Below the pieces are notes generated by a model. That model searched no databases and was not told where the DNA came from. It was given only the letters and a program-made list of their open reading frames with translations. DNA of 49,065 nt, from contig JAIBBU010000024.1 in NCBI GenBank assembly GCA_019694515.1, forward strand, positions 1 through 49,065, in the 5' to 3' direction. Positions 9,370 through 18,627 of the stretch are shown one piece after another (position 1 is the first letter of the stretch; the number at the start of each line of letters is the position of its first letter). Made by a program: the position numbers and the translations under genes. The stretch comes from Oligoflexia bacterium. GTDB lineage: Bacteria > Bdellovibrionota_C > UBA2361 > JBGSMV01.

Positions 9370-10206
9370 ATGGCCGCATACTCTAATACAGCTAGAGTCG
9401 CCGGGACTGCTTTTTTCCTATTCTGTCTTTCTCTGCTCCTAATTTCATATTCCGCCCGTAATCCCGGCGTTGCCGGCATCGGATCGGCGGTCTTCAGCGA
9501 AGTGACCGGGCCGGTCCAGCTGGTAAGTCACTCACTTTACCGATCGGTCTCATCTCTGTGGTCCGATTACATTGGGCTGCTCGATGCCAAGCAGCGTGCC
9601 CGTGATCTGAGTGCGCGGCTTTCAGCGCTGGAAGCTGAAAATTCGCGGCTCCTGGAGCTGGAGAATGAAAACGCGCGACTTCGGGGTATTCTGAAGGTCA
9701 CTCAGGAAAGCGCTCTAGGCGGCGTGGTCGCGGAGATCATCGGTTATGATCCGTCCAACTGGATCAAGGCCATTACGATCAACAAAGGCGAGAACGAGGG
9801 CATTCGACCGGGGATGCCGGTGCTGGAGGGAGATGGCGTGGTCGGCCAGATCGTCTCTGCCTCGCGGCACGTTTCCCAAGCGCTTTTGATTATTGACCCG
9901 GGCAGCGGAGTGGATGCGCTGGTGCAGAGCACACGCTCGCGCGGTGTAGTAGGAGGCGCCGGAGATAAGGGTTGCGAAATGCGGTATGTGCTGCGGGAAG
10001 ATGAACTTAACATCGGAGACCGCATCGTGACTTCGGGCTTAGATGGAATTTTCCCAAAAGGATTGTTGATTGGTATAGTATCGGATGTCGATAAAAAATC
10101 GGCCGGCCTATTCAAGGAAGTCTGGCTGAAGCCGGCAGTTGATTTCAATAAGGTTGAAAAAGTCGTGGTTATTACTACTCGGCCTGTCGAAGCGGGGGAG
10201 AAATAG
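9370..10206 (+). CDS. mreC: rod shape-determining protein MreC
   Basis: Bitopic inner-membrane protein linking MreB to the periplasmic synthases. One N-terminal membrane helix (FFLFCLSLLLISYS), then a coiled coil over about residues 70-110 (LSALEAENSRLLELENENARL), then the MreC beta-barrel domains with typical GENEGIRPGMPV and GIFPKGLLIGIV segments. ATG 9370, five bases after the mreB stop, is preferred over TTG 9367. Product of 278 residues, normal for the family. Confidence 0.96.
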   Translation: MAAYSNTARVAGTAFFLFCLSLLLISYSARNPGVAGIGSAVFSEVTGPVQLVSHSLYRSVSSLWSDYIGLLDAKQRARDLSARLSALEAENSRLLELENENARLRGILKVTQESALGGVVAEIIGYDPSNWIKAITINKGENEGIRPGMPVLEGDGVVGQIVSASRHVSQALLIIDPGSGVDALVQSTRSRGVVGGAGDKGCEMRYVLREDELNIGDRIVTSGLDGIFPKGLLIGIVSDVDKKSAGLFKEVWLKPAVDFNKVEKVVVITTRPVEAGEK

Positions 10207-10209
10207 AGC

Positions 10210-10731
10210 ATGCTTAGCTGGCGCGCGGCATTCCTAACCTTGCTGCTGGGCATTCCAGCTGTGATTCTTCAGGGCTCCGTGCTGAAAAGCGTTTTCCCGG
10301 ACTGGCCTACCCCCGGGTTTCTAATCTCAATTGTGGCCTTTTTGTCCTTCTATGAAGTAACACCGCTCGGTGCGGTACTGGCATTCTTGCTGGGACTCGA
10401 ACTCGACATCAGCACCGGGGTTTTTTTAGGGCCGTGGGCGGGAGCTTACGTCGTGACTTTTGTGGTCTTTAGCTCCCTTTCGCAGCGCATCTTTGTCGAA
10501 TCGGGACTCTCTGCCATGGTGATCGTGTTTATTTCATCACTACTGAGCAACCTGGTCTTTGTGCTGTTGATGCTTGAGTTCAAGAGCTATGGCTGGGAAA
10601 TGATATGGACGGCGCTCTTCGAAGCGCTGCTAAGCGCGCTCTTTGCGCCGTTGGTATTGAAACTCTTGCGGGTATTGCTGTTGCGGCGCGATCAGCGCGG
10701 GAACTCCCGTTCCAAGATGGTAATTGCCTAA
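10210..10731 (+). CDS. mreD: rod shape-determining membrane protein MreD
   Basis: A 173-residue, very hydrophobic protein with about five to six membrane helices, the usual size and make-up of MreD. It contains the GLELDISTGVFLGPWAGAY loop typical of the family and ends in a basic cytoplasmic tail. It starts 3 bases after mreC and its TAA overlaps the ATG of mrdA by one base, indicating translational coupling. Confidence 0.93.
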   Translation: MLSWRAAFLTLLLGIPAVILQGSVLKSVFPDWPTPGFLISIVAFLSFYEVTPLGAVLAFLLGLELDISTGVFLGPWAGAYVVTFVVFSSLSQRIFVESGLSAMVIVFISSLLSNLVFVLLMLEFKSYGWEMIWTALFEALLSALFAPLVLKLLRVLLLRRDQRGNSRSKMVIA

Positions 10732-12650
10732 TGGGCCGCTCCGCCGCCATCGATCGGCCGTCATTTAATCTGGGCCGGCGTGTCAATGCGGCGCTGGTGA
10801 TCGCTGCGGTTGTACTTTTTACCGTGGCGCTGCGGCTCTGGTATTTACAGGTACTGAAGGGGTCCTATTTTCGTGATCGTTCTGAAAACAACCGCATCCG
10901 AACCGTTTTTATTCCACCGCCGCGCGGGGTGATCTTCGATCGCTGGGGTCAGCCGGTAGTGCGTAATCGACCGGCCTTCAATATAGAGTTTGTCTCTGAG
11001 GACAGTCCTAATCCGAGCGAATCGTTAAAGGCGCTAGGAGAGATCTTGAGCCTCGATCCGGCGGAGTTGAAGGAGCGTCTAAATAATCAGAGCAAGCGCC
11101 GGCGTTTCGAGCCCAAAATTTTACTGAAAGATGTGTCGCGCGATGTGGTTGCCAAGGTGGCAGCGCATAATTATCAGCTGCCCGGCGTTGTAATCAATGT
11201 AGTCCCGGCTCGTGATTACATGTATGGCACATTTGCTTCGCACATCCTGGGGTATATTCGCGAGATTACCAGGCCTCAGCTCGAAAACAGTGAATTTCAG
11301 GGGCGGGGTTACTTGTACCGCCAGGGAGATTTGGTTGGGCAGTATGGCATTGAGTCCAAATGGGAAGCTGATCTGCAGGGCAAACGCGGGATGCGCGGGG
11401 TAATTGTCAATGCCAACGGCGTGCGTATCGGTGAAGCCTCGTTCGAGTCGGAAATGCCGGGCAATAGCGTGAACTTGACGATCGACTACGATGTGCAGAA
11501 GGCGGCCGATGAGGCCCTTAAGGATAAAAAGGGAGCGATCGTGGCGCTCGATCCTAAGAGTGGGGAGGTGCTGGCGATTTCTTCCGCTCCGGCCTTCGAT
11601 CCAAATTTGTTTGCCGGCGAGATCTCTGCTCAAGATTGGGCGCGGCTGGTGACGGGAAAGGAGAAGGTGCTAAATAATCGCGCCGTGCAGGGCAGTTTTC
11701 CTCCCGGCAGCGTATTCAAGATCTTCATGAGTGTGGCGGCGCTCTCCGAAGGGGTGATTAATACCAAAGAGCGCATTAATTGCCCGGGGCACTTTTCGAT
11801 GGGCTCGCGGGTCTTCCGTTGTCACAAAAAAGAGGGGCACGGAGCGGTAAATTTGATCCAGGCCATTCAGCAATCTTGCGATGTCTTTTTTTACACCGTA
11901 GGCAACCGTCTTGGCGTCGATCGCATTCATGACTATGCGACCCTTTTTGGCCTGGGACAGCTCTCAGGGTTAGACCTGGTGACCGAAGCGCCGGGGTTAG
12001 TTCCTTCCACCGCATGGAAGAAGGCCTACTTCAGGAAACCCGAGATGCAGAAATGGTATCCCGGAGAGACCCCCTCGGTGTCGATTGGACAGGGCGCCGT
12101 AACTCTTACACCGCTCCAGATCGCGCGCGGACTAGCGGCGGTGGTAAATGGCGGAACGCTTTTTCGTCCGCGCCTAATCCTGGGAGGCGAGTCTTCGGCC
12201 GGTAAATGGCGTTTTGCGGATTTTAACTCCGAGGTGCCGGTGCGCACCGGAATAGATCCTGAGGTACTGAAAGTGGTGCGGGAAGGCATGGAGGCGGTAG
12301 TCAACATCCCGGGCGGCACAGGGAAGCGCGCCCAACTTGATCCGATTTTTAATGTGACCGTGGCCGGCAAGACCGGTACGGCGCAGGTAATCGGTGCAGA
12401 CGCAGTCAAGGGCGGCGACCATCAGGATGATCATGCCTGGTTTGCGGGTTACGCTCCGGCGGAGGATCCGGAAATAGTGGTCGTGGCGCTCTATGAAAAT
12501 GGCGGCCACGGCGGTGTTGCCTCGGCACCTTTGTCAAAGGCCGTTATGGAGGCCTATTTTCGAAAGCAGTGTACGGTTCCGGGAGGAAAATGCCGGATGA
12601 TTCCACCCAAGGAAAAGGAAGAGTCCAAGAAAGACGGAACCAAGACCTAG
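10731..12650 (+). CDS. mrdA: peptidoglycan DD-transpeptidase PBP2
   Basis: Class B penicillin-binding protein of the elongasome, cross-linking glycan strands in the periplasm alongside RodA. The 639-residue protein has one N-terminal membrane helix (about 20-40, VIAAVVLFTVALRLWYL), the pedestal domain with RGVIFDRWGQPVVRN, and a transpeptidase domain with SVFK at 327-330 (nucleophile Ser327), SCD at 382-384 (the usual form of the SxN motif in PBP2) and KTG at 547-549. ATG at 10731 overlaps the mreD stop; the longer open frame reaching 10605 is inside mreD and is not needed. Confidence 0.97.
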   Translation: MGRSAAIDRPSFNLGRRVNAALVIAAVVLFTVALRLWYLQVLKGSYFRDRSENNRIRTVFIPPPRGVIFDRWGQPVVRNRPAFNIEFVSEDSPNPSESLKALGEILSLDPAELKERLNNQSKRRRFEPKILLKDVSRDVVAKVAAHNYQLPGVVINVVPARDYMYGTFASHILGYIREITRPQLENSEFQGRGYLYRQGDLVGQYGIESKWEADLQGKRGMRGVIVNANGVRIGEASFESEMPGNSVNLTIDYDVQKAADEALKDKKGAIVALDPKSGEVLAISSAPAFDPNLFAGEISAQDWARLVTGKEKVLNNRAVQGSFPPGSVFKIFMSVAALSEGVINTKERINCPGHFSMGSRVFRCHKKEGHGAVNLIQAIQQSCDVFFYTVGNRLGVDRIHDYATLFGLGQLSGLDLVTEAPGLVPSTAWKKAYFRKPEMQKWYPGETPSVSIGQGAVTLTPLQIARGLAAVVNGGTLFRPRLILGGESSAGKWRFADFNSEVPVRTGIDPEVLKVVREGMEAVVNIPGGTGKRAQLDPIFNVTVAGKTGTAQVIGADAVKGGDHQDDHAWFAGYAPAEDPEIVVVALYENGGHGGVASAPLSKAVMEAYFRKQCTVPGGKCRMIPPKEKEESKKDGTKT

Positions 12651-12657
12651 AGAACAA

Positions 12658-13806
12658 ATGTATTTCGATCGGCGTATATTGCGGTATTTTGATTGGGGCC
12701 TGCTGGGGCTTTGTCTCGCGATCACATTGTGCGGATTACTTGTGCTGTATAGCGCAGGTTATGATCCAGACAACGCCCAGAAGATTTTTCCGTTCACTCC
12801 ATTTCGCAGCAACGCGGCTCCCTTCTACCGGCAGGGATTCTTCATCTTGGTCGGACTGATCATGATGTTAGCGGGGGCTTCGATTCCTAGTCAGTGGCTG
12901 TACCGCTTCGCCTACCCCTTATACGCGGTTTGTGTCGTGCTGCTGGCTGCAGTCCTTGCTGTAGGAGTAATCGCCAAAGGGTCGCAGCGCTGGCTTAGTT
13001 TAGGACCGATCAGCTTTCAACCTTCAGAGATGATGAAGCTCGCTGCGATTCTTTGCATGTCGCGATATTTGTCGCGCGCTGTTCCCCCTGCGGGGGGGTA
13101 TCGTATTACAGGGCTGATCGTGCCCTGCCTGATTTTTGGCCTGCCGATGGTGCTGATCATGGCGCAGCCGGACCTGGGTACGGCGCTTGCGATTGGCGCG
13201 GTTGGGTTTGCAATGGTGCTTTTTATGGGAGTGCGCTGGCGTACGATGCTGTTGATGGGCGGATGCGCCGTCGCGGCTTTTGTGCCGGCTTGGGAATTTC
13301 TGCTGCACGACTACCAAAAGCGCCGGGTAATGGTGCTGTTTAACCCTGAAGCAGATCCGCTGGGCAGCGGTTATCACATTATCCAGTCAACGATCGCGGT
13401 TGGTTCGGGGTTGCTCTTCGGCAAGGGCTTCATGCAGGGCACTCAGACTCAGTTGGAATTCCTCCCTGAACATACTACAGATTTTATCTTTTCAGTGCTG
13501 GCGGAAGAGTGGGGGTTCGTCGGCTGTATCTTCGTATTGCTCCTTTATGCGCTGTTGATCTTCAAGCTCCTACGAGTTGTTAATAAGAGTAAAGATCTGT
13601 TTTTATCTCTAGTTGTGCTGGGAGTTACTGCTCAAGTATTCTTGAACGCGGCAATTAACGTCGGCATGGTTGTGGGGATGCTGCCGGTCGTGGGTATTCC
13701 GCTGCCATTGTTTAGCTATGGTGGGACCTCTTTAATTTCCACGATGTTTGCCCTTGGGATAGTTTTAGGGATTAGTACCCGCCGATGGACCTACCTAGTC
13801 AGATGA
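12658..13806 (+). CDS. rodA: peptidoglycan glycosyltransferase RodA (SEDS)
   Basis: SEDS-family polymerase that extends glycan strands from lipid II, working with PBP2. The 382-residue protein has about ten membrane helices, and the family motifs are clear: KGSQRWLSLGPISFQPSEMMKLA, AQPDLGTAL, LFGKGFMQGTQTQLEFLPEHTTDFIFSVLAEEWG and PLFSYGGTSL. It starts 7 bases after mrdA. It ends inside the start codon of the next gene (ATGA overlap). Confidence 0.97.
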   Translation: MYFDRRILRYFDWGLLGLCLAITLCGLLVLYSAGYDPDNAQKIFPFTPFRSNAAPFYRQGFFILVGLIMMLAGASIPSQWLYRFAYPLYAVCVVLLAAVLAVGVIAKGSQRWLSLGPISFQPSEMMKLAAILCMSRYLSRAVPPAGGYRITGLIVPCLIFGLPMVLIMAQPDLGTALAIGAVGFAMVLFMGVRWRTMLLMGGCAVAAFVPAWEFLLHDYQKRRVMVLFNPEADPLGSGYHIIQSTIAVGSGLLFGKGFMQGTQTQLEFLPEHTTDFIFSVLAEEWGFVGCIFVLLLYALLIFKLLRVVNKSKDLFLSLVVLGVTAQVFLNAAINVGMVVGMLPVVGIPLPLFSYGGTSLISTMFALGIVLGISTRRWTYLVR

Positions 13807-14861
13807 GAGCGTTGCTAATTTGGTCGCTGATCGCTGCAGCCTGTGTGCCGGGGCGGCTAAGTGCGCAGGCACCTGATCCGAGGAGCGCACACTTTGAAGG
13901 GCTAGCTGCGGCCGACCCGATTGAGCTTGTCGATGCAATTCGGGGCGCCTCGCGTTACCAGCCGACCGCAGCGTCCAAACCGGATGTTCCGCAGAGTACT
14001 TTAGACCTGTGGCGCGGCTATGAACCTGACTGGCGCGCCGAGATTGAAGAAGTGAGTTTTACTCTCCATCTTTCACCGACCAAAACAAGCACTCTTCCCA
14101 TGGGCAGTTCTACGCCGGCCGTGCCGCCCGACTCGATTTCCCATGTAAAGGTCATATTTCAGGATGAAAAGATCGTAGTTCGCAGCGACTCTCCCCGTTA
14201 TCGCCAGTATGTCGGCGGTCTTCGCTTCAGCCCCAGTCTCGCCAAAGATTGGAGGCAGCTCCTCCCGGGGCAAGGGCTAAGCAGTCTAGCGGTGCTGCTG
14301 CCGCGTCAATCGGCGGAGCATCCGGGTGCGGTGTTAATCTGTCCCGTCGGGGCCGCTGAGCCGGCCCCCGGCCAAGTTCAGCCCGAAGGTGTGCAGTTTG
14401 AGATTAGTGAAATTAAATTCGGTGTTGGGGCGCATGTGCGGGGTAGTGTGCAAAGCGGCGTAGGAGTAGGCAGTGCTTTAGCCGTAGTGCAAACGACCGA
14501 GAATATATTGCCCAGCCTCTCTTTTCTAGACGAAGCCGTTAGCCATGATCCGAGTGTGAGCGTTGAATATACCCCCGACAAGAAGCTGCAGGCCGGAGCG
14601 CAGCCGGTGGAGAGGGGAGGAGTGCGGACGCGCCTCGAACTTCAAAATGCAGCGGGATATCAGCGCATTAGCGAACTTACAGAGGTTGCCTCGGTAAAGC
14701 AGGTTGCATATCCGGAGGTAATCGCGGTCCGCACGGCTCGCGGAGAATCATCGTTTCCCGCTGGTAGCTGCATCGCAGTTCAGAAATCGCGGGTGGAAAC
14801 GCACCAATATTCACGCGGTGCGCCCCCCATTCTGCCCACCGCCGAATCCTCCGGGCGCTGA
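13803..14861 (+). CDS. secreted protein of unknown function at the end of the mre operon
   Basis: Starting at ATG 13803, whose ATGA overlaps the rodA stop, gives 352 residues with a signal peptide (MRALLIWSLIAAACVPGRLSAQA, cleavage near residue 22); an in-frame upstream ATG at 13785 is less likely. The body has few cysteines and a beta-rich pattern with many short hydrophobic strands and Pro/Ser-rich linkers, suggesting a soluble periplasmic or outer-surface protein. No family was recognised. Coupling to rodA suggests an envelope or wall-related role, which is only an inference. Confidence 0.75.
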   Translation: MRALLIWSLIAAACVPGRLSAQAPDPRSAHFEGLAAADPIELVDAIRGASRYQPTAASKPDVPQSTLDLWRGYEPDWRAEIEEVSFTLHLSPTKTSTLPMGSSTPAVPPDSISHVKVIFQDEKIVVRSDSPRYRQYVGGLRFSPSLAKDWRQLLPGQGLSSLAVLLPRQSAEHPGAVLICPVGAAEPAPGQVQPEGVQFEISEIKFGVGAHVRGSVQSGVGVGSALAVVQTTENILPSLSFLDEAVSHDPSVSVEYTPDKKLQAGAQPVERGGVRTRLELQNAAGYQRISELTEVASVKQVAYPEVIAVRTARGESSFPAGSCIAVQKSRVETHQYSRGAPPILPTAESSGR

Positions 14862-14968
14862 TTCTCGGCAGCTTGCCGCGCTTGCAGGAAGTTGAAGTAT
14901 TCTGAAGCTGGTTATAAAATTCCGGATAGCGCTGGATCTAACCCTTATCACCATAGAAGGATTAATTT

Positions 14969-15334
14969 ATGAAGCTTAGCCGCATTTTTTGTTTGATTAT
15001 TCCCTTTGTGCTGATCTGCGGGTGTGTCAAAGAGGAGCCGGGACCGGCCGAGCAGATTGGTAAGGGCTTCGATCAGATGTTTAAAGGCATGCAAAAAATG
15101 GGCGATGACTCCGCTGCCACACGCCGTGCGGAGGAGGAGCGTCGGGCTCGAGAACGAGCCCGGTATGATAATCAGCCCTATGACGATCGTCGTTATGACT
15201 CCCCTGACTATGGTGATTCTCGATATGATGATCGTTCCAATGATTACGACGACCGGAGCCGCGACTATGATACTCGCCGCGATGATTCCAACTACGATTC
15301 GGATTACGGCCGTAACGACAGCCGACGCTACTAA
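14969..15334 (+). CDS. small lipoprotein with Asp/Arg/Tyr-rich low-complexity tail
   Basis: A 121-residue protein with a lipobox (LICGC, lipidated Cys at about residue 19) after a short signal peptide. After a helical stretch (GFDQMFKGMQKM) and an Arg/Glu-rich helix, the last 70 residues are almost entirely Asp, Arg, Tyr and Ser in irregular YDxR/YDDR units, likely disordered and able to bind ions or polyanions. AAGGA lies 8 bases before the ATG. No family was recognised; it stands alone between the mre operon and a convergent polysaccharide gene pair. Confidence 0.7.
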   Translation: MKLSRIFCLIIPFVLICGCVKEEPGPAEQIGKGFDQMFKGMQKMGDDSAATRRAEEERRARERARYDNQPYDDRRYDSPDYGDSRYDDRSNDYDDRSRDYDTRRDDSNYDSDYGRNDSRRY

Positions 15335-15434
15335 GATGGCAGCGACTGCGGGCGCGGCAGAACTAATCTGATGGAGGGAGGGGACGCTGTCGGCCTGCCT
15401 AAAGGTTCGGCACTTCTTTTAGCGCGGCAATTTC

Positions 15435-16685
15435 TTAGAATCGGCCCCCGGCAGCCTTCTTAGCTGCTGCGGGCCCGAAGTTCGCTACAGCCTGTTCGAT
15501 GTTTTCTCCACGATGCAAAGTCGCCACCAGTTCGGCCGCTTTAAAAGCTTCTGCCTTAAGCACTGGAATGCGTTGTTCTAAATGCTTGCGAATCTGGGCG
15601 CGCGCATTCCAGCTCTTGATTAGGTGTTGGTATACCGCTTCTTCAGAAAAGTCCTCAAAGTTCATGTTGAACTGATCCAGTCCCATGGTCTCGAAGTAAT
15701 ATCCGACCTTGGGTTGATGCGGTAAGCCGCAAACCGGAGTGAATCCGGCGGAGGCTAGGATGATGGAGTGCAGCCGCATGCCGTAGAGCAACGCCAGCTT
15801 CGAAAGTACGCCCCGAATTTCAAGATGGTTGTATTCTTCATTGCCCACAAAAGTTACCGGCTTGGGCGAGCGGATGCGCGCTGCTAGCTCCCGGCTCAAA
15901 GAAGCATCGTGCACCTGTGTGCCGACAAATAAGATCGGGGCATTAATTTGGGCCGCCACCCTGGATAAAGCTGCGCTGTAAATGCCAACGAACTGTTCGC
16001 GGGTGAGGGGTTTGCGATTCTTGGCGCCCGCCCATGAGTCGAGATAGGCACTGACATTCAGCCCCAGGATTTCCTGGCTCGAGGATAGCCCCACTTTTTG
16101 AAGGATCGTCTCAATGCGATCGTCTGGCGGCGCGTCCACATTTAACGCCGCATCCGCTGTCAGCACGATGCGCGGGTTGGTGACGCCGCATGACAACAGC
16201 ACGTCCAGCGAACCTTGATCCCGCACGGTGATGAAATCGCATAGATCGGCAATCGTGCGCAGCATCTTCTCGCCTGCCGGAGTAGTGATTGGACCCACGC
16301 CGACGTTATACATTCCCACGCGCTTACCCCGCTTTTTGGCCAAAGGCAGCATCAGGTAGATCGTAGAAAGAAAATTGAAGAGCGGATTGTATAGTGCCCG
16401 GTCGAATAGAATGGCATCGAAGATCAAAGACAGATCGGTACGCATGATCGATCGGTAGGTCGGAACGCCCAGCATCTTCACTGACAAATCCCAGGGCATC
16501 ATGCCGATCGGCTGCACGCGATTGGGATAGTTATTGGTGATATAGGAAGGGCGGATCGTCGGTATCTCGTAGAGCAGGTTGGTATCACAAACCCGATCAA
16601 TCGAGTCCATGATGCCTGAGATTAAGGCCGCATCTCCGGCATTACGGCCCGAAGAAGATCCAAGCAGGGTAACTGATTTTAGCAT
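15435..16685 (-). CDS. polysaccharide pyruvyl transferase family protein
   Basis: A 416-residue protein of the PF04230 type (CsaB/WcaK-like), which transfers pyruvyl groups from phosphoenolpyruvate onto sugars of surface polysaccharides. Visible family features: N-terminal GSSSGRNAGDAAL, the VGMYNVGVGPI segment, FITVRDQGSLDVL, LTADAAL, and the C-terminal YGMRLHSIILASAGFTPVCGL loop. It follows the SDR epimerase gene with a 3-base gap, so the two are one operon and may modify the same sugar. Confidence 0.85.
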   Translation of the reverse strand: MLKSVTLLGSSSGRNAGDAALISGIMDSIDRVCDTNLLYEIPTIRPSYITNNYPNRVQPIGMMPWDLSVKMLGVPTYRSIMRTDLSLIFDAILFDRALYNPLFNFLSTIYLMLPLAKKRGKRVGMYNVGVGPITTPAGEKMLRTIADLCDFITVRDQGSLDVLLSCGVTNPRIVLTADAALNVDAPPDDRIETILQKVGLSSSQEILGLNVSAYLDSWAGAKNRKPLTREQFVGIYSAALSRVAAQINAPILFVGTQVHDASLSRELAARIRSPKPVTFVGNEEYNHLEIRGVLSKLALLYGMRLHSIILASAGFTPVCGLPHQPKVGYYFETMGLDQFNMNFEDFSEEAVYQHLIKSWNARAQIRKHLEQRIPVLKAEAFKAAELVATLHRGENIEQAVANFGPAAAKKAAGGRF

Positions 16686-16688
16686 ATT

Positions 16689-17759
16689 TTACCGTTCCAT
16701 TGTGCGCGCAAGCTGGCCGGCTGGGGGTTCCGCAGTGCCGGCCTTGAGCCAGCCCTTTTGAACATACCAGTCAGCAGTCTGTTCCAGTCCGCTCTGATTA
16801 GTAAAGCGCGGAGTAAACTTTAGCAGCTGTTGCATGCGATTAGTATTAAAGGCGCGATCTTTGGTAAAGAACGCCACGCGCCGTTTGTAAATCGGCGGTT
16901 CGATTCCGAAGGGGCGGCACGCTGCTTCGCACAGCGCGGCTGCCGCAAAGAATGGCCAAGCCGGGAGCCTTATCTCCGTGGGACGATACCCCAGTTTCCG
17001 ACTGATGGTCTCGATCATCTGCTTAAGCGAGTACGGCTCAGTATTGCCGATGATAAAGATCTGCCCGATGGCAGCCTCTGAAACGGCCGCCTGGATCATG
17101 GCACTCGCAAGATCTTCGACATGAATCAAATGATATAGACATCTGCCGTTGCCGATCACGGGATAAAAGGAGCGGCAAGCCATTTTAAAGATCTTAAGCA
17201 GTCTGCGATCCCCAGGTCCTAAAATCGCCGCCGGTCGGATTACAGTCAGTGGCAGCTGTCTTTCTTGGGCGAAGTTGCAAATCCATTGTTCGGCTTCAAG
17301 CTTGGTGCTCTGGTAAATATCTCCGGGCGCGAAGGCGTAGCTCTCATCGGCCGGCGGATTATCTATATGTCCATGTACGCCCACCGTAGAGGTGTGAATG
17401 AAGCGCTTAAAGTTTGAATTCTTAGTAGCGGCAGCCGCAAGCAGCTTGGTACTGAGAACGTGAACGTTTCGATAAGTTTCGTCGCTGATCCCCGCCTCAC
17501 GATAGGCCGCTGCCAAATGAAAGATATATTCTACGCCTTGGGCCGCGTGCTCGACTGTTGCAGGATCAAAGACCTCGCCCCGGATCCACTCAACCGGGAA
17601 CTCCTGTAGATGCTCAACGCGTGATGAAGGGCGAGCCAAACCACGCACCTTGGCCCCCGCCTGGACCAGTTGGCGCACCAATACCGATCCGCTGAAACCG
17701 CTGGCACCCGTTACAAGCACCGGAGCGCCGCGCAATCTGTCGATGTCGTGAAGCGTCAT
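16689..17759 (-). CDS. NAD(P)-dependent epimerase/dehydratase (extended SDR)
   Basis: Rossmann-fold enzyme acting on a nucleotide sugar or similar substrate. The cofactor loop GASGFSG (residues 18-24) and the catalytic Ser/Thr (STVG near 124-127) with YQSTK (Tyr149, Lys153) are intact. The 356 residues match the extended SDR class. The most similar family by eye is the NAD-dependent epimerase/3-beta-hydroxysteroid-dehydrogenase-like group; the exact substrate cannot be told. It leads a two-gene operon with the pyruvyl transferase and is divergent from the PHP-like gene. Confidence 0.85.
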   Translation of the reverse strand: MTLHDIDRLRGAPVLVTGASGFSGSVLVRQLVQAGAKVRGLARPSSRVEHLQEFPVEWIRGEVFDPATVEHAAQGVEYIFHLAAAYREAGISDETYRNVHVLSTKLLAAAATKNSNFKRFIHTSTVGVHGHIDNPPADESYAFAPGDIYQSTKLEAEQWICNFAQERQLPLTVIRPAAILGPGDRRLLKIFKMACRSFYPVIGNGRCLYHLIHVEDLASAMIQAAVSEAAIGQIFIIGNTEPYSLKQMIETISRKLGYRPTEIRLPAWPFFAAAALCEAACRPFGIEPPIYKRRVAFFTKDRAFNTNRMQQLLKFTPRFTNQSGLEQTADWYVQKGWLKAGTAEPPAGQLARTMER

Positions 17760-17838
17760 GAGCGATTAGACCTTTTGAAAACTCGCATATCCTAATATAG
17801 ACTGACCCTTCATTCAAACTTGCCCCGAGCCTGTAGCT

Positions 17839-18627
17839 ATGGAGATTCGCGCTGACTTTCATGCCCATATTTATGCGCTGCATGACCATGTTGTGGCGCT
17901 CAGGGCGGCGATCGATACCCTGTGTCAGCCGCGCGGAACCCCAAGCCTGGGTGTGGTGTGTCTGACCGAGCGTAGTGATTCGACGTTCTTCTCCGATCTG
18001 GGGCGTTCGCGCAGCCTGCCCGATGGGGTTAGTGTGCATGCCGGCGCAGAACCGGGAGTGCGGTTGTTGGCGACGCGAGAAGGCGCCCAATTATGCATAA
18101 TTCAAGGTTATCAGATCGCCACCGCCGAAAGGCTGGAGATTCTCGGTTTGGGCGTTTGTGTGCGGCCGGCAGATGGAATCACGGCACGTGCCGCGATCGA
18201 TCAGGTACGTGCGCAGGGTGGTATCGCGGTCCTTCCTTGGTCGCCCGGTAAGTGGCTCGGCAAACGCAGCTCAGTAGTCCGCAACTTGATCATTCAACAT
18301 AACAAAGATGAGCTGTGTATCGGTGCGACCCCGTTCTTGCCCCAACGATGCAGTGCTGGCTCTTTGGTGACTATGGCGCGCGAAAGAGGGCTAACCTTTT
18401 TGCCGGGCACTGACCCTTTTCCGCTGCGCGGTGAGGAGCGAAGGTTGGGCAGCTTTGGGGCGGCCTGGACTGGTGAATTCGATCCCAATATGCCACTCTC
18501 TTCACTTAGGAGAACCGTGTTCTCCCAGAGCTGGACTCCCAACTGGTTTGGGCAAAGGTTTGGAATGCTGAATTCCGGCTGGCGGCTCTTGAGACTTAAG
18601 CTATCAAAGTGCCGTGAAACTACTTAA
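17839..18627 (+). CDS. PHP-domain-like protein
   Basis: The N-terminus has DFHAHIY (residues 6-12), the first metal-binding motif of PHP-type phosphoesterases, followed by further features compatible with the fold: VVCLTER after strand two, HAGAEPGVRLL, and GTDPFP near residue 194. Several later histidines expected of an active PHP enzyme are hard to place, so activity is uncertain. The 262-residue product overlaps the ArnT-like gene by 14 bases, implying a shared transcript and a possible role in lipid-linked sugar metabolism. Confidence 0.6.
   Translation: MEIRADFHAHIYALHDHVVALRAAIDTLCQPRGTPSLGVVCLTERSDSTFFSDLGRSRSLPDGVSVHAGAEPGVRLLATREGAQLCIIQGYQIATAERLEILGLGVCVRPADGITARAAIDQVRAQGGIAVLPWSPGKWLGKRSSVVRNLIIQHNKDELCIGATPFLPQRCSAGSLVTMARERGLTFLPGTDPFPLRGEERRLGSFGAAWTGEFDPNMPLSSLRRTVFSQSWTPNWFGQRFGMLNSGWRLLRLKLSKCRETT

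Noticed and set aside
10605..10730. N-terminal extension of PBP2 into mreD
   Set aside because: The ATG at 10731 overlaps the mreD stop and gives the normal PBP2 N-terminus.
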